Source of the DNA: Melieria omissa
Taxonomy: Eukaryota > Arthropoda > Insecta > Diptera > Ulidiidae
DNA length: 64,000 nucleotides
Assembly: GCA_963971225.1 (NCBI GenBank)
Contig: OZ020268.1
Coordinates: 40,803,348-40,867,347 of the forward strand
Direction of reading: 5' to 3'
How positions within the stretch are numbered: position 1 is the first letter of the stretch; every line of letters starts with the position of its first letter. A model generated the notes under the pieces. It searched no databases. It was given only the letters and a program-made list of their open reading frames with translations, and was not told the origin of the DNA. Made by a program: the position numbers and the translations under genes. Below, piece by piece: positions 35,991 to 45,390 of the stretch.

Positions 35991-37029
35991 GTTTGACGCG
36001 AGGTATAGCAATCAAACCTAATCTTCCTTCCAAAGAAGGTATTTCCTTCTTCCAAGTAGGACTAAAATAGGGATTTGTAATGATTTTCGTCCTTCGAAAT
36101 TAATACCACAGATGTCAGATATATGACTAAGAAGTGTGCCAGCAAAATCTGCTTTTTGTATAACTTTCAGCTTAAAAATAAGCTCTCGATATGTATTCAT
36201 ACATTCTTGCATATTGCGTTCATTATCAGCACTGAGCTGAAAATCAAAACAATCTCCGTTCAAGGCTTAACTTGTTGTACCCTGTACGAGTGCAGCATAA
36301 TCGCGTTCAAGTCGCTCCCAAATGGAAAGTGTATCCCCTTAGCAACAGGAAATTGACTGACTTACACATGCTCGACTACTTGTGCGCCAAAGTACAACGC
36401 ACACATTGCTCAAGTAAGCGTAAGTCTTCAGGGTGAAGCGGAGAGGGATGACTGCCAAAATTGAGTGCATTCTTGCGTGCTTCCATTTACGGCACACAAT
36501 ACATAGCACCGACACATGGTACTTGCACATGCAAAGCATGCGGCGCATGCAATACGCGCACGAACGAGATAAGCATCTGTGGTGGTTGCATCATATTTTC
36601 CGGGCACTTTCCGCATTTTCCTGCCACCTATTCAATTTGGCAGTGTACCTACGTCAGGCGTGAATGTGCAACTGAGCGAAACACAAAGTCTTGAGAAGCG
36701 TATTTAAATAGTACTTTGTTATATTTGGCAGTATTTGGCACTACTTATGGAAGTAGAAGTTTCGAAATGGACAACACGTAACTTGAATTTGTTTAAAAAT
36801 GAAATATGTTTGCAATTACTCTGTGGGTAGGTGGGAGTGGCTGCCCCAAGGCGGAAAAATAAGAAAAGTATTTATAAATGCGAAATTCTTTTACAGGAAA
36901 TATAATTCATGTATTAAATTATTTCAAATATACAACAAAACAATAGGGAAATAGTTTATCAGGTACAAAAATATTCCAAATATGAAAAAAAACACAGAGT
37001 ATTTATGTAACTGAACTATGAAGGACACG

Positions 37030-37330
37030 TCATACGAAACTGACGAGGGGATCTGAAAAGTTTCCGACCTCAATATGAAGATGGCAGCACTTGGTGGGTG
37101 GGGAGTCTGTTTGCGCCTCTTTTAAATGATACTCAACAAAATTTCAGCCATTTTTATGCACAATTGTTGCTTGAAAAAATGTTTACGTCAATCGATGTGA
37201 AATATTTGTTTTTGAAAGGTTATACGCCCACACAAATTTCAGATGATTTGGATGCAGTAATCATTTTTACTATTCATGTTTTTATGTGGTTTTCATTGAT
37301 ACTTGAAAAGTATAAAAATGTGTTATAGTT
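37030..37330 (+). mobile_element. Mariner-like remnant, 5' end and helix-turn-helix only
   Basis: A frame from about 37176 reads MFTSIDVKYLFLKGYTPTQI and SDDLDAV, matching the first helix-turn-helix of a mariner-like transposase (KGxTPxQIxxELDxV). Upstream, gaaaagtttccgacctcaat looks like the element's 5' untranslated region. The frame ends at 37328 without catalytic motifs. It is a different family from the copies at 26596 and 37603. Confidence 0.55.
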
Positions 37331-37602
37331 GAAACAAAAAAATGCAAAATTGAAGTAGGCAGAGGCAGGCAAAGTGGGAACTCAAAAAATAAAAACGGTG
37401 TGCTCTGGTTGATGTGATTCCAGTTTTGCTGGTCATTTGAAACATGAAAATAAGATTACTTAATTCTTGTTAAACAAGGATTTAGAATGATCTAAACGTG
37501 GCCGATTTGAAAAAAATAAAAAATTATTTATAAGAAGGCAAGAAATTACCTTTTTCATGTTTTGCCTCTTTTTTCAGCTTTGGTAATTTTTTAAATATTG
37601 TA

Positions 37603-38351
37603 TCAGGGGTACAACTTTGCTTCCGCCGTTTTCCGATAGGTGGCTGTACCGGCTGAGGCTGGTTGAAATACATAGATGGTAATGCCTTTAAAGTGAGTGT
37701 GGACAGTGCCTAACGAATTGTCATCGCCGTTTCAGTGACATTTGTTCTTGTTTTCGTATTATTCACGCTCGAAAATGTCCGTTTATGTGCCCAATTCTCG
37801 CCATTTGCGGGAAGTTTTACTTTTCTGTTACAATTTGAAAAAATGCAGCTGAAGCGCATCGAATGCTCTCAGAAACTTACGGTGATGCTGCTCTGAGTGA
37901 AAGAACGTGTCGGGAGTGGTTTCAACGTTTTAAAAATGGTGATTTCGTGGTAAGTGAAAATGGTGAGTCATCGTCCAACACGACAATGCTCGGCCTCACG
38001 TCGCAAAAGTGGTCAAAAAGTACCTGGAAACGCTGAAATGGGAAGTCTTGCCCCACCCGCCGTATTCCCCAGATGTCGCCCCTTCTGACTTCCACCTATT
38101 CCGTTCGATGGCACACGGCCTGGCAGATCAACATTTTCAATCCTTCGAAGAATTGGAAAAATGGATTGCTTCATGGATAGCGTCAAAAGAGGACTCATTT
38201 TTTCGAGCCGGGATCCGAAAATTGCCGGAAAGATGGGAGAAAGTTGTCGCTAGCGACGGACAATACTTTGAATAATACATCTGTAAGCACTTTTTCGCAA
38301 TAAAGCTTTTAATTTTGGAAAAAAACGGCGGAAGCAAAGTTGTACACCTGA
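37603..38351 (+). mobile_element. Internally deleted mariner element, copy 2 (749 bp)
   Basis: Ends TCAGGGGTACAACTTTGCTT and the complement of TCAGGTGTACAACTTTGCTT are flanked by TA (37601-37602 and 38352-38353). The - strand copy at 26596-27343 is its close relative. The transposase begins at 37775 but a 2-bp loss in the poly-A stretch near 37840 (relative to copy 1) shifts the frame to a stop. The C-terminal half (38009-38275, with HPPYSPDVAPSDFHLF and the same end) is open. The interior is deleted at nearly the same place as in copy 1, but the junction sequence differs. Confidence 0.88.
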
Positions 38352-38589
38352 TAAAAAAAACAATTACAAGAACACCTACGTCGAGACAATTTTTATAGTA
38401 GAAACAAAGTCTGTTACAAATTTCAAGTAAATCGTTGCATTAGAACTTCAGACACCGTATCGAAAAAAGTAGTCTCGGGAAAAACATGTTTAAAGTTTAC
38501 AGTCTGATTTCTGGAAGTCTAAGTAGCGAGTCACAAAATTAACTAAAACTCCGAAAATAATTCGAATTTCCGTAAGTCCTTTTACTGGG

Positions 38590-39447
38590 TCTTCGGATCT
38601 CCTTGCGCTTGCCTGATCACGGAGGTTATGGCCATATATCAGGCCTCCACCTGACTTACTCGCGAGAGCGCGCATAGGGCAGATATCCATATCTACTTGG
38701 ACAGTCGCAGCTATTAAGTGGCTCGCAAGGGCGACCACCTCATCTAGGCTGGTCCTGGACTGCCGTGAGTCTCTAAATTCCTTAGCCAGACGCTCCAATA
38801 TCTCACTACTCTGGGTGCCAGAGCACAGGAGCATTGTAGGCAACTGCGAGGCAGACGAATCAGCCTGGGCGGGTACGTTGCTCTCCGATGCTTCGTCCTT
38901 TCTCGCTGTAGGAGCTCCTCTTGCATCAGTTAAACTGATGCTCAAGCAATTTTACTATAAAATAGCAAACGATTTGTGGTCTGAGGAACAGACCTGCAAC
39001 ATTTCCCGACAAACCTGGCCAACTTTCAACCTGAAACGTACAAATCAGCTGTTCAACCTTAGTCGTCACTCGATAAGCATAACGGTCTCGGGACACTGTG
39101 TCATGGGTAAGCAAGCTGAAAGACTGGGTCTGCAATTCAACGACTTATGTCGAGGGTGCGGATCTGAGGAGGTGGAGAAGACCGTTCTCCACCTGCTGTG
39201 TCAATGTCCTTTTTTAGTCAGATGAAGATTTGAATTCCTCGGCTCAGCTTTTTTCAATAGCCTAACTGGTCTGTCTCCTCTTAACATCAGGGACATAGCC
39301 AGATTCATCACGGAATCTTTATGGTTCCAGGCGCGATAAGGGGGAGTAGCGCCAACCACTGTGGTATCACAATGAGCCAATAGTTGTGCTTAAGTGAGCT
39401 TTTCACATTGAAGGCTGCCACTTCAACCTAACTTAAGTCCTCTTAGA
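38590..39447 (+). mobile_element. LINE 3' fragment: decayed RNase H, zinc knuckle and 3' tail
   Basis: The + strand encodes, in one frame, TTSSRLVLDCRESLNSLARR then LLWVPEHRSIVGNCEADESA, a LINE RNase H C-terminus. Here the upstream DSQ catalytic segment is degraded. Downstream come SGHCVMGKQAERLGLQFNDL and CRGCGSEEVEKTVLHLLCQC, the usual post-RNase H zinc-knuckle region, and a stop near 39225. The 3' region (39355-39440) reads gtggtatcacaatgagcc ... gctgccacttcaacctaact, closely resembling the 3' end of SINE family 1. It is 5'-truncated and inactive. Confidence 0.8.
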
Positions 39448-39913
39448 GGTCTAAACTTTGAAAATATTAAATTTAAAAATAATTGATTTTTTAGATTTTC
39501 TAGACACTAGAATAGCCCTTTAAGGCACAGGGCAGCGAGTCCAAGGGTCGTAGATTCGAGCCGCAACTCAGCCAGCAAAAACTTCAAACATTCACCTCAG
39601 TTCTGCGTTGCAAATCGGTCTACAAGTTAATGTCCTTTTCAGCCCTTCATCGAATTTTCACCAACAAAACGATTATGGTTATGAATAACTTAGATTTTCA
39701 AGCGCGAAATTATTACATTGAAAACATTTCTTCAAAATAAATTACTCAGCTAAGAAACAAAAAATCATTTTAAACAATTTCAACTAACATAAAAATCTTT
39801 CCTACCTTTTATCTTTGTACAATAAAATTTAAAATATATGACTGCCATTGTTTCGATTAACTTTAATAAATTCCCTATTATTCTTCTTCTTCTTCTACTT
39901 TTGGCTTTCACAG

Positions 39914-40065
39914 ATGTACGCCATAACGAAACAGGCGAATCTGCTGCAGCGCCTCGGCGACCTGGAGTGTCTCATACTGCTCGTCTCTTGCATTTGCCAC
40001 GATCTCGATCATCCGGGCTACAATAATATTTATCAAATAAATGCACGCACCGAACTGGCACTCAG
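39914..40065 (+). CDS. Pde9: PDE9-type cGMP phosphodiesterase, second visible catalytic exon
   Basis: It follows acceptor ggctttcacag in phase 0 and reads MYAITKQANLLQRLGDLECL, then the metal-binding CHDLDHPGYNN motif and IYQINARTELAL. It ends after two bases of an Arg codon (donor ag|gtgagt). HD of CHDLDH supplies the second and third metal ligands of the class I phosphodiesterase site, so together with HNFRH in the previous exon three of four ligands are present. PGYNN and YQINARTELA are PDE9-like. The fourth ligand (Asp) would be encoded by an exon not found here. Confidence 0.93.
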
Positions 40066-40318
40066 GTGAGTGGTGTGACGTCTGATGGCGTCGAATGCGC
40101 TGAATGCAATATTGTCAAATTCCTGTTGCTGTTGGCTTCAAAGGCACCCGGCGGTGATTGCCTGCATTCGAGTGATGTTGCAGGCATTTCATCATCTCCT
40201 CACACACACACAGCATGGCACTTTAGTGGCGCATTGTTTTTATTTGATTTGGCTTTTGTTTTCCTTGCTGTTGTTGTTAATAATGGTGTTTTGTCCTTTT
40301 GGACGCATTCTCGTGCAG
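40066..40318 (+). other. Pde9: PDE9 intron, 253 bp
   Basis: Donor gtgagtg and acceptor cattctcgtgcag bound a short intron containing a short (CA)n run near 40202. It splits an Arg codon two bases in. Confidence 0.85.
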
Positions 40319-40426
40319 GTACAATGACATTTCGCCGCTGGAGAATCATCACTGTTCGATAGCATTCCGCTTGCTGGAGCATCCCGAGTGTAATATATTC
40401 AAAAATTTCAGCAGAGACACATTCAA
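40319..40426 (+). CDS. Pde9: PDE9-type cGMP phosphodiesterase, third visible catalytic exon
   Basis: The exon completes the Arg codon and reads [20 protein letters not shown] then [15 protein letters not shown], ending after two bases of a Lys codon at donor aa|gtgagt. The ENHHC motif is a hallmark of the PDE catalytic domain and [11 protein letters not shown] is PDE9-specific in character. No further catalytic exon (the segment with the last metal-ligand Asp and the cGMP-selecting Gln) was recognised on the + strand to 64000. Either the next intron exceeds 23 kb or the exon was missed by eye. Confidence 0.93.
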
Positions 40427-41855
40427 GTGAGTAGCACAAAATATTTGCATACTACATTTTTTATATTAAAATCTGTTTACTTAAATAGAAACTGCGCTAT
40501 TAAATATTTTAAAGTGCTTTCAAATGACTGTCAAAAACTTTCACATCAGTTTTTTTCTTCTTCTTTTTGTTTTTTTAAACAAAATGACATTTTAAATGTT
40601 GGTTCCTCTCGTGCTGCAACAACACCACTTAATACTTTCCTCACCATCTCTTTCTCTCTCTCTCACGCAACCATATCCCCTTTTTCGCAACGACAAAATA
40701 AATGCCACATTGCCTGAATGTATGCAAAACTTTTGCCAACGTTGGCGCACTAAAATTTTCAAATTTCATTTATTGTCACTTTATATGCTGCATAGTTTTC
40801 AGCGCAGCCAAAGGGGAATTTCTGAAACTTTCCGTTTTTTTTGTTTAGTTTACATGAGCTCATAAAAGTCAAGCAAGGTGTTGGAAATTTTGAAACTTTG
40901 CAAAATATCAAGAAAGGCGTTGCTAGTTTTGAATGCGGGTGACGCATGTGTCAGATTGGTTTTGTCATGTGAAAGAGGCGTTGTGAAATGTTTGAGACTT
41001 TATTTTTGTTGGTAAAACAATGAAAGGTTATCAGCCTCTGATCCGGAGCCGTTTTGAGCCTGAGTAGTTGTTATTGTAGTTGGAGTGTAAACAAAGTAGG
41101 ACTTGAAATTTGATTGAATAACAAATGAAATTTTAATTCAGTGGAAACAAAAATTGAATGCTGAGTAAGAAAATTGGTTCACTTTTGGGTTTTTTAAACA
41201 ATGTATGGTTTACAATGCAATGGATACATTCATTTTGGCATTAAATGAAACAAGTTAATATATTTGCATTGAAGTGAGTCTAAATTTGAGCGAAGTTCTC
41301 AAAGAATTTTGGTGCTACAGCAATTTCAAGACTTCTTAAAGCCTGTAAACTATCGAAAGTTATTTGTCCTCGTGTAGAAGACCAAACCTTTTTCATAGAA
41401 CCAATCTGCTCTCAAATATTCTTAAATCATGATCCGCCTAGGAAATGGGTATCTTTAACTACTAGTTAACTACAGGTTATAAATAGTTCCTATATATATT
41501 TTTTACTGATCACATCTCTAGAAATCACGGGCCCTCAACTTGGCTTGATGCTTTGTTTTGGTAGTAGACCTTCCAAATAGTTTCAATGTATGTGCAGTTG
41601 AAGCTTAAAGTTGTTTTAACCCTTACCTTCCCATGGTAGCCATATGGCTACCAAATTCAAATTTGGAATTTCGATGTATAAATTTCGATTTTTCCCCATT
41701 CTTGAATTGTATCGCTTAAAAAAAACATTGTTCTGAGCTTTTTCAGCAAAATATGTAGTTTGTTTTTATGGGAACATTGAAAATTGTTAACATTTGTGCA
41801 ACGGTTCCCGCTCGACAGGGCAGCACAATTAAATGGCAAAAATTTAATATTGCTC
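40427..41855 (+). other. Start of the next PDE9 intron, no gene seen
   Basis: After the donor gtgagt the sequence is AT-rich with a CT run (ctctttctctctctctcac near 40640). Open frames have no known domain. Confidence 0.5.
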
Positions 41856-41863
41856 TATGTTTA

Positions 41864-44386
41864 GATTAGATTAGATTAGATTTGGGATTCGGACAACACC
41901 TGCCCGAGACACTGCGTCCAAGTAGTGAACTATTGTGTCATGTCCCTCTACGTTATTGGAGGAGTTCGTGTCCTCCAATGTTATCTAGGAACTCCTTTAG
42001 TTTCCTTAGATTCATTTCAGACAAATCTCTCGTCTGTATTACCTCCTTCCCTAATATTCGCTTTCTTGCGTGTATTAGGGCAGGGCATTCAGTTATAATA
42101 TGTATAGAAGTCTCTTCTTCTTCCATACAAAATCTGCAAAGTTCGCTGTCCGTTAGTCCCAGACGCGCCTTATGCATATTTAGCGGACAGTGTCCACTTA
42201 GCATCCCCGTCATGACCTTGAGCTCCTTTCTGCTTAGGTCAATTAGGTACCTGGATTTCCTTTCCGAATAGGCTGGAAAGAAAAGCTTGGAGCATCGTTG
42301 CCCCATTGTGTTCGACCATTTATGGTTTGCTCGATTAATGAATTCCTGTTTAACACAATGTCTGTAATGAGACTTGCTAACACCTATGATTGGTTCAGGT
42401 CCGTAGGGCCGGCTTGCAGCCCCTTCCTTTGCCAATCTGTCCGCTTCCTCATTGCCATCGTGCCCACAGTGCGCAGGGATCCAGTGTATTATCACTTGGT
42501 TTTCCCTTGAGAGATCCTGGAGAACATTTGCTGTCTCCCAGACCAGTTTGGAGTCAAATGTCATCGAGCCTAGGGCCTTGATTGCCGCCTGGCTGTCTGA
42601 CATTATGATTATCCTTTTCCTTCTAACATTGAGTGTTAGTAATTTCCTGGCACACACATTTATGGCAAAGACCTCAGCCTGAAAAATCGAGGCTTTGTCC
42701 CCAAGACTTACAGAAGACTGGAAACCGGAGCTAAATATTCCTGCCCCTGTTCCTTCTTCTGTCTTGGACCCATCGGTGTACCAGACAATGTCCTCACACG
42801 TGAGACTGATCTTTTTATCAGCCCAGTCCAACCTGTGAGGTATATACGTTGCGTAACTTTTTCTGAAGAGGTGCTTCTGGGGCATCTGGTCCAGAGGCAT
42901 CCAAAAGCCTCCATCCCGCCTCCTGTCCCTCAGCAGAGATCGGTGGCCGATTGCCTGTGCATCCCTTGGTATGGATCCATTATGCATCAGCCTGTGTGTG
43001 CTATTGGTTGCTGCCATCTGCACATTCAGTTCCAGCGGTAGCATTCCCAATATAACATTGAGAGCTGCAGTTGGAGTGGTTCTGAGACATCCTGTTATAC
43101 AGGTATTCGCTAGTCTCTGTAGTTTCTCTAGCTTAGTCGCAGTTGTTACTTCTGTGGTTTTCTTCCACCAGACTATCGCTCCATAAGTGATAGTTGGCAG
43201 AATTACTAGGGTGTAAATCTTCTGAAGCCATTTCGGCCTCAGACCCCAGTTTTTCCCACAGATCCTCTTGCAGCTCCAGAGAGCATTACCTGCTCTTGTA
43301 AGCATGCGATCTACGTGGGGTCTCCAGTTCAATTTACTGTCTAGAGTTACCCCTAGGTACTTAACCTCCTTCGAGTAGTTAAGTTCTTTACCAAAGATCC
43401 TAACCTGTCTTAGGTTTAATTTCCTTTTAAGAGTGAAAGGCACTACAATGGTCTTATCTGGATTCACAGACAGTTTCTGTCTGACGCACCAGCACTCCAC
43501 TGTGTTCAACGCGTTCTGGAGCAAGTCTGAGACGGTTTGTCCATCTCTGCCCCTGACTGCGATTACTAGGTCGTCTGCATATGCAATGACTTCATGTCCC
43601 TGCTCTGTAAGAGAGCGGATTAGTCCGTCACGGACCACAGACCACAGCAGCGGGGATAGGACTCCTCCTTGGGGACACCCCCTTGCTGTTTTTGCAGAGA
43701 GCTCTACCCCCCCTAAGCTGGACCGAATCACCCTGCTTTCGAGCATTGATGATATCCATCTTATGAGAGTGGTAGGCACCTGGAAGTCTTCTAGCGCTGT
43801 TTCTATCGCTTCGAAGGTTGTGTAGTTGAAGGCCCCTTCAATGTCTAAGAAACCTGCCAGGCAGATCTCCTTCACTTCCAGGGACTTCTCAATTTTGCCT
43901 ACCAGCACTGATAGGGCCGTTTCTGTAGATCTACCTTTCTGATAGGCGTGTTGATTCGTGCTAAGGGGACACCGGGTTAGAATTTCTTCCCTCAGGAAGC
44001 GGTCAACAACCTTTTCCAGTCCCTTTAGCACGAAGGGCATTAGGCTTATTGGCCTGAAGGATTTAGGGTCCTTTTTGTTGGATCTTCCAGGTTTTGGCAA
44101 ATAGATCACATTTACTGCTCTCCAGGCCTCTGGAATATATCCATATGCTAGACTGCATGAGTATATCTTTGTTAGAATAGGCGCTAGTATATTCATTCCC
44201 TTCTGCAAGAGTGCCGGGAAAATGCCATCTCTTCCCGGTGCTTTGTACGGGGCGAATGATTCCAGCGCCCATTTAACTATTTCCGCATTGCACACGGCTT
44301 TGACCGTTCTCCAATCTTCCCTACTTGGACAATACGACTGTCCCGTACTGTCAATCAGAGGATCGGCTGTCAATATGTTCGATCCA
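41864..44386 (-). mobile_element. 5'-truncated LINE with intact RT-RNase H frame (2.5 kb)
   Basis: The - strand ORF (44373-41953) runs from just inside the reverse transcriptase domain to the C-terminus, followed by a 3' region of about 90 bp. It ends in a reiterated tail, seen on the + strand as tagattagattagattaga. The word tatgttta occurs at both edges (41856-41863 and 44387-44394) and is a candidate 8-bp target duplication. A stop lies three codons beyond the right edge, where host sequence would begin. Endonuclease and ORF1 are missing. Confidence 0.85.
41953..44373 (-). CDS. LINE ORF2 fragment: reverse transcriptase and RNase H
   Basis: The protein (806 codons) carries the APGRDGI and KPGRSNKKDPKSFRPISLM segments, a LDIEGAF motif near residue 178 and AYADDLV near 264-270. 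These are the RT palm motifs. Then come the thumb (EVKYLGVTLDSKLNW) and an RNase H with all four acidic positions (YTDGSK near 533, FQAEVFAI, MSDSQAAIKALGS and HCGHDGNEEADRLA). It ends with a zinc knuckle (CRFCMEEEETSIHIITECP). RT plus RNase H points to the I/LOA/R1 group, and I could not choose within it. The missing N-terminus makes it defective, but no stop or frameshift in 2.4 kb implies recent insertion. The first Met is simply the first available, not a natural start. Confidence 0.88.
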   Translation of the reverse strand: MTADPLIDSTGQSYCPSREDWRTVKAVCNAEIVKWALESFAPYKAPGRDGIFPALLQKGMNILAPILTKIYSCSLAYGYIPEAWRAVNVIYLPKPGRSNKKDPKSFRPISLMPFVLKGLEKVVDRFLREEILTRCPLSTNQHAYQKGRSTETALSVLVGKIEKSLEVKEICLAGFLDIEGAFNYTTFEAIETALEDFQVPTTLIRWISSMLESRVIRSSLGGVELSAKTARGCPQGGVLSPLLWSVVRDGLIRSLTEQGHEVIAYADDLVIAVRGRDGQTVSDLLQNALNTVECWCVRQKLSVNPDKTIVVPFTLKRKLNLRQVRIFGKELNYSKEVKYLGVTLDSKLNWRPHVDRMLTRAGNALWSCKRICGKNWGLRPKWLQKIYTLVILPTITYGAIVWWKKTTEVTTATKLEKLQRLANTCITGCLRTTPTAALNVILGMLPLELNVQMAATNSTHRLMHNGSIPRDAQAIGHRSLLRDRRRDGGFWMPLDQMPQKHLFRKSYATYIPHRLDWADKKISLTCEDIVWYTDGSKTEEGTGAGIFSSGFQSSVSLGDKASIFQAEVFAINVCARKLLTLNVRRKRIIIMSDSQAAIKALGSMTFDSKLVWETANVLQDLSRENQVIIHWIPAHCGHDGNEEADRLAKEGAASRPYGPEPIIGVSKSHYRHCVKQEFINRANHKWSNTMGQRCSKLFFPAYSERKSRYLIDLSRKELKVMTGMLSGHCPLNMHKARLGLTDSELCRFCMEEEETSIHIITECPALIHARKRILGKEVIQTRDLSEMNLRKLKEFLDNIGGHELLQ

Positions 44387-44394
44387 TATGTTTA

Positions 44395-45004
44395 ACAAAG
44401 GACACCAAATAAATCTAAAATTCTAACAAATAACTCTAAAAACTTGTAAATAAGGGACATTTTGTTTTCATATAAAATATGTTTTAATTTTGCTTCATAA
44501 AAGCCCAGTGTAGTCTAGTGTAGTAAGGCTACCTCCTCCTCGCGCCTCCCACTGGAAAGTCGAAACCATTTTAAATATGATGCAAAATACTTTTAAATAG
44601 TTCTCTCGTTTCAAATAACCAACTTCCAATTTGTTTCTATGGCTATTTCATAATTCGGGAAGGAAAGGGTTAAGTTGCGGAGTTTTTTAGTGGTGGAAAC
44701 CTCACTTAGATGATGGTTCATGTACAGGATACGCGATTTGTTTGCTTTGCCATGGTTTCGCTACAGTTGGTGCTATTTACCAATGTTCTGTTTATTGCAT
44801 CTACGCCTTGCAATGTGTGCGTTAGAAACGTGTTCTGAGAGCGAAGAGTAAGCTGAGAAGAATTTATATGGGTTAGACTCCAATTCGAAAAATTTGGAAA
44901 TGTGCTGAAACGTGCTTCTCATGGATTTTGAATACCTCTATTTGGTGAGGTTATAAATATTTAGGAACTTAACTTTTCCTTCACGAACTAAATAAGAAAA
45001 ATAT
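44395..45004. other. Non-coding stretch, nothing recognised
   Basis: AT-rich sequence between the LINE and the LTR-like copy D. No open frame with a known domain was seen. Confidence 0.45.
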
Positions 45005-45390
45005 TGTTACGAAAATTGTTTCCTTTGGCCTATGCAGACGTAGTTCATGTCGCTGGATTGTGCCAAAATAAAACATACCGAAATTTCTTAATGCAGTTCA
45101 CCGTGGTAGTCACTTAATTTGCAAGTTTTTAGAGTCACTTTACTTTTACTTCACTGAATCACTTGTTACTTTGTTTTCACTTCAATTGCTTTGTTGCTTG
45201 TCAAAACCAAACTGACTCGTAGCACTATTCCTGGCTGCCTTTTATACTCGTTTGTCTGAAGCGTAGCACGTTCTCAAACATTTCAGCATTGCCTCGAACC
45301 AATTTTGCATTAATTCCTGCAGGTACCGAAAAGTATGCAATGTTGTTGTTGCGAATGTTTGACTTGTCTACGCTAAAGGTTCCGAAGCTG
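45005..45390 (+). mobile_element. Solo LTR-like element, copy D
   Basis: It starts TGTTACGAAAATTG and has the GGATTGTGC then AAAATAAAACA block, aatgcagttcaccgtggtag, caaaaccaaactgactcg, ggctgccttttatactcg and cagcattgcctcgaacc in the family order. It is the most complete uninterrupted copy and closest to copy C. The right end is unclear. Confidence 0.6.

Larger units (their letters stand above)
20005..39913 (+). other. Pde9: PDE9 intron, 19.9 kb, filled with transposable elements
   Basis: It is bounded by the donor gtaagt and by an acceptor with a long pyrimidine tract (ttcttcttcttctactttt, then ggctttcacag). Flanking exons are both in phase 0 and join FCVAQM to MYAITKQ, matching the continuous PDE9 fold. 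Contents are two SINE families, LINE fragments, a split LTR, a pogo-like MITE, three mariner pieces, two large minisatellites and a hAT-like MITE, listed separately. Stretches without listed elements (24080-26350, 27500-29190, 31040-33750, 35990-37030) showed no exon or recognisable element. Confidence 0.85.

Noticed and set aside
38490..38945. 151-codon - strand open frame
   Set aside because: Antisense to the LINE RNase H fragment, which is recognisable on the + strand.
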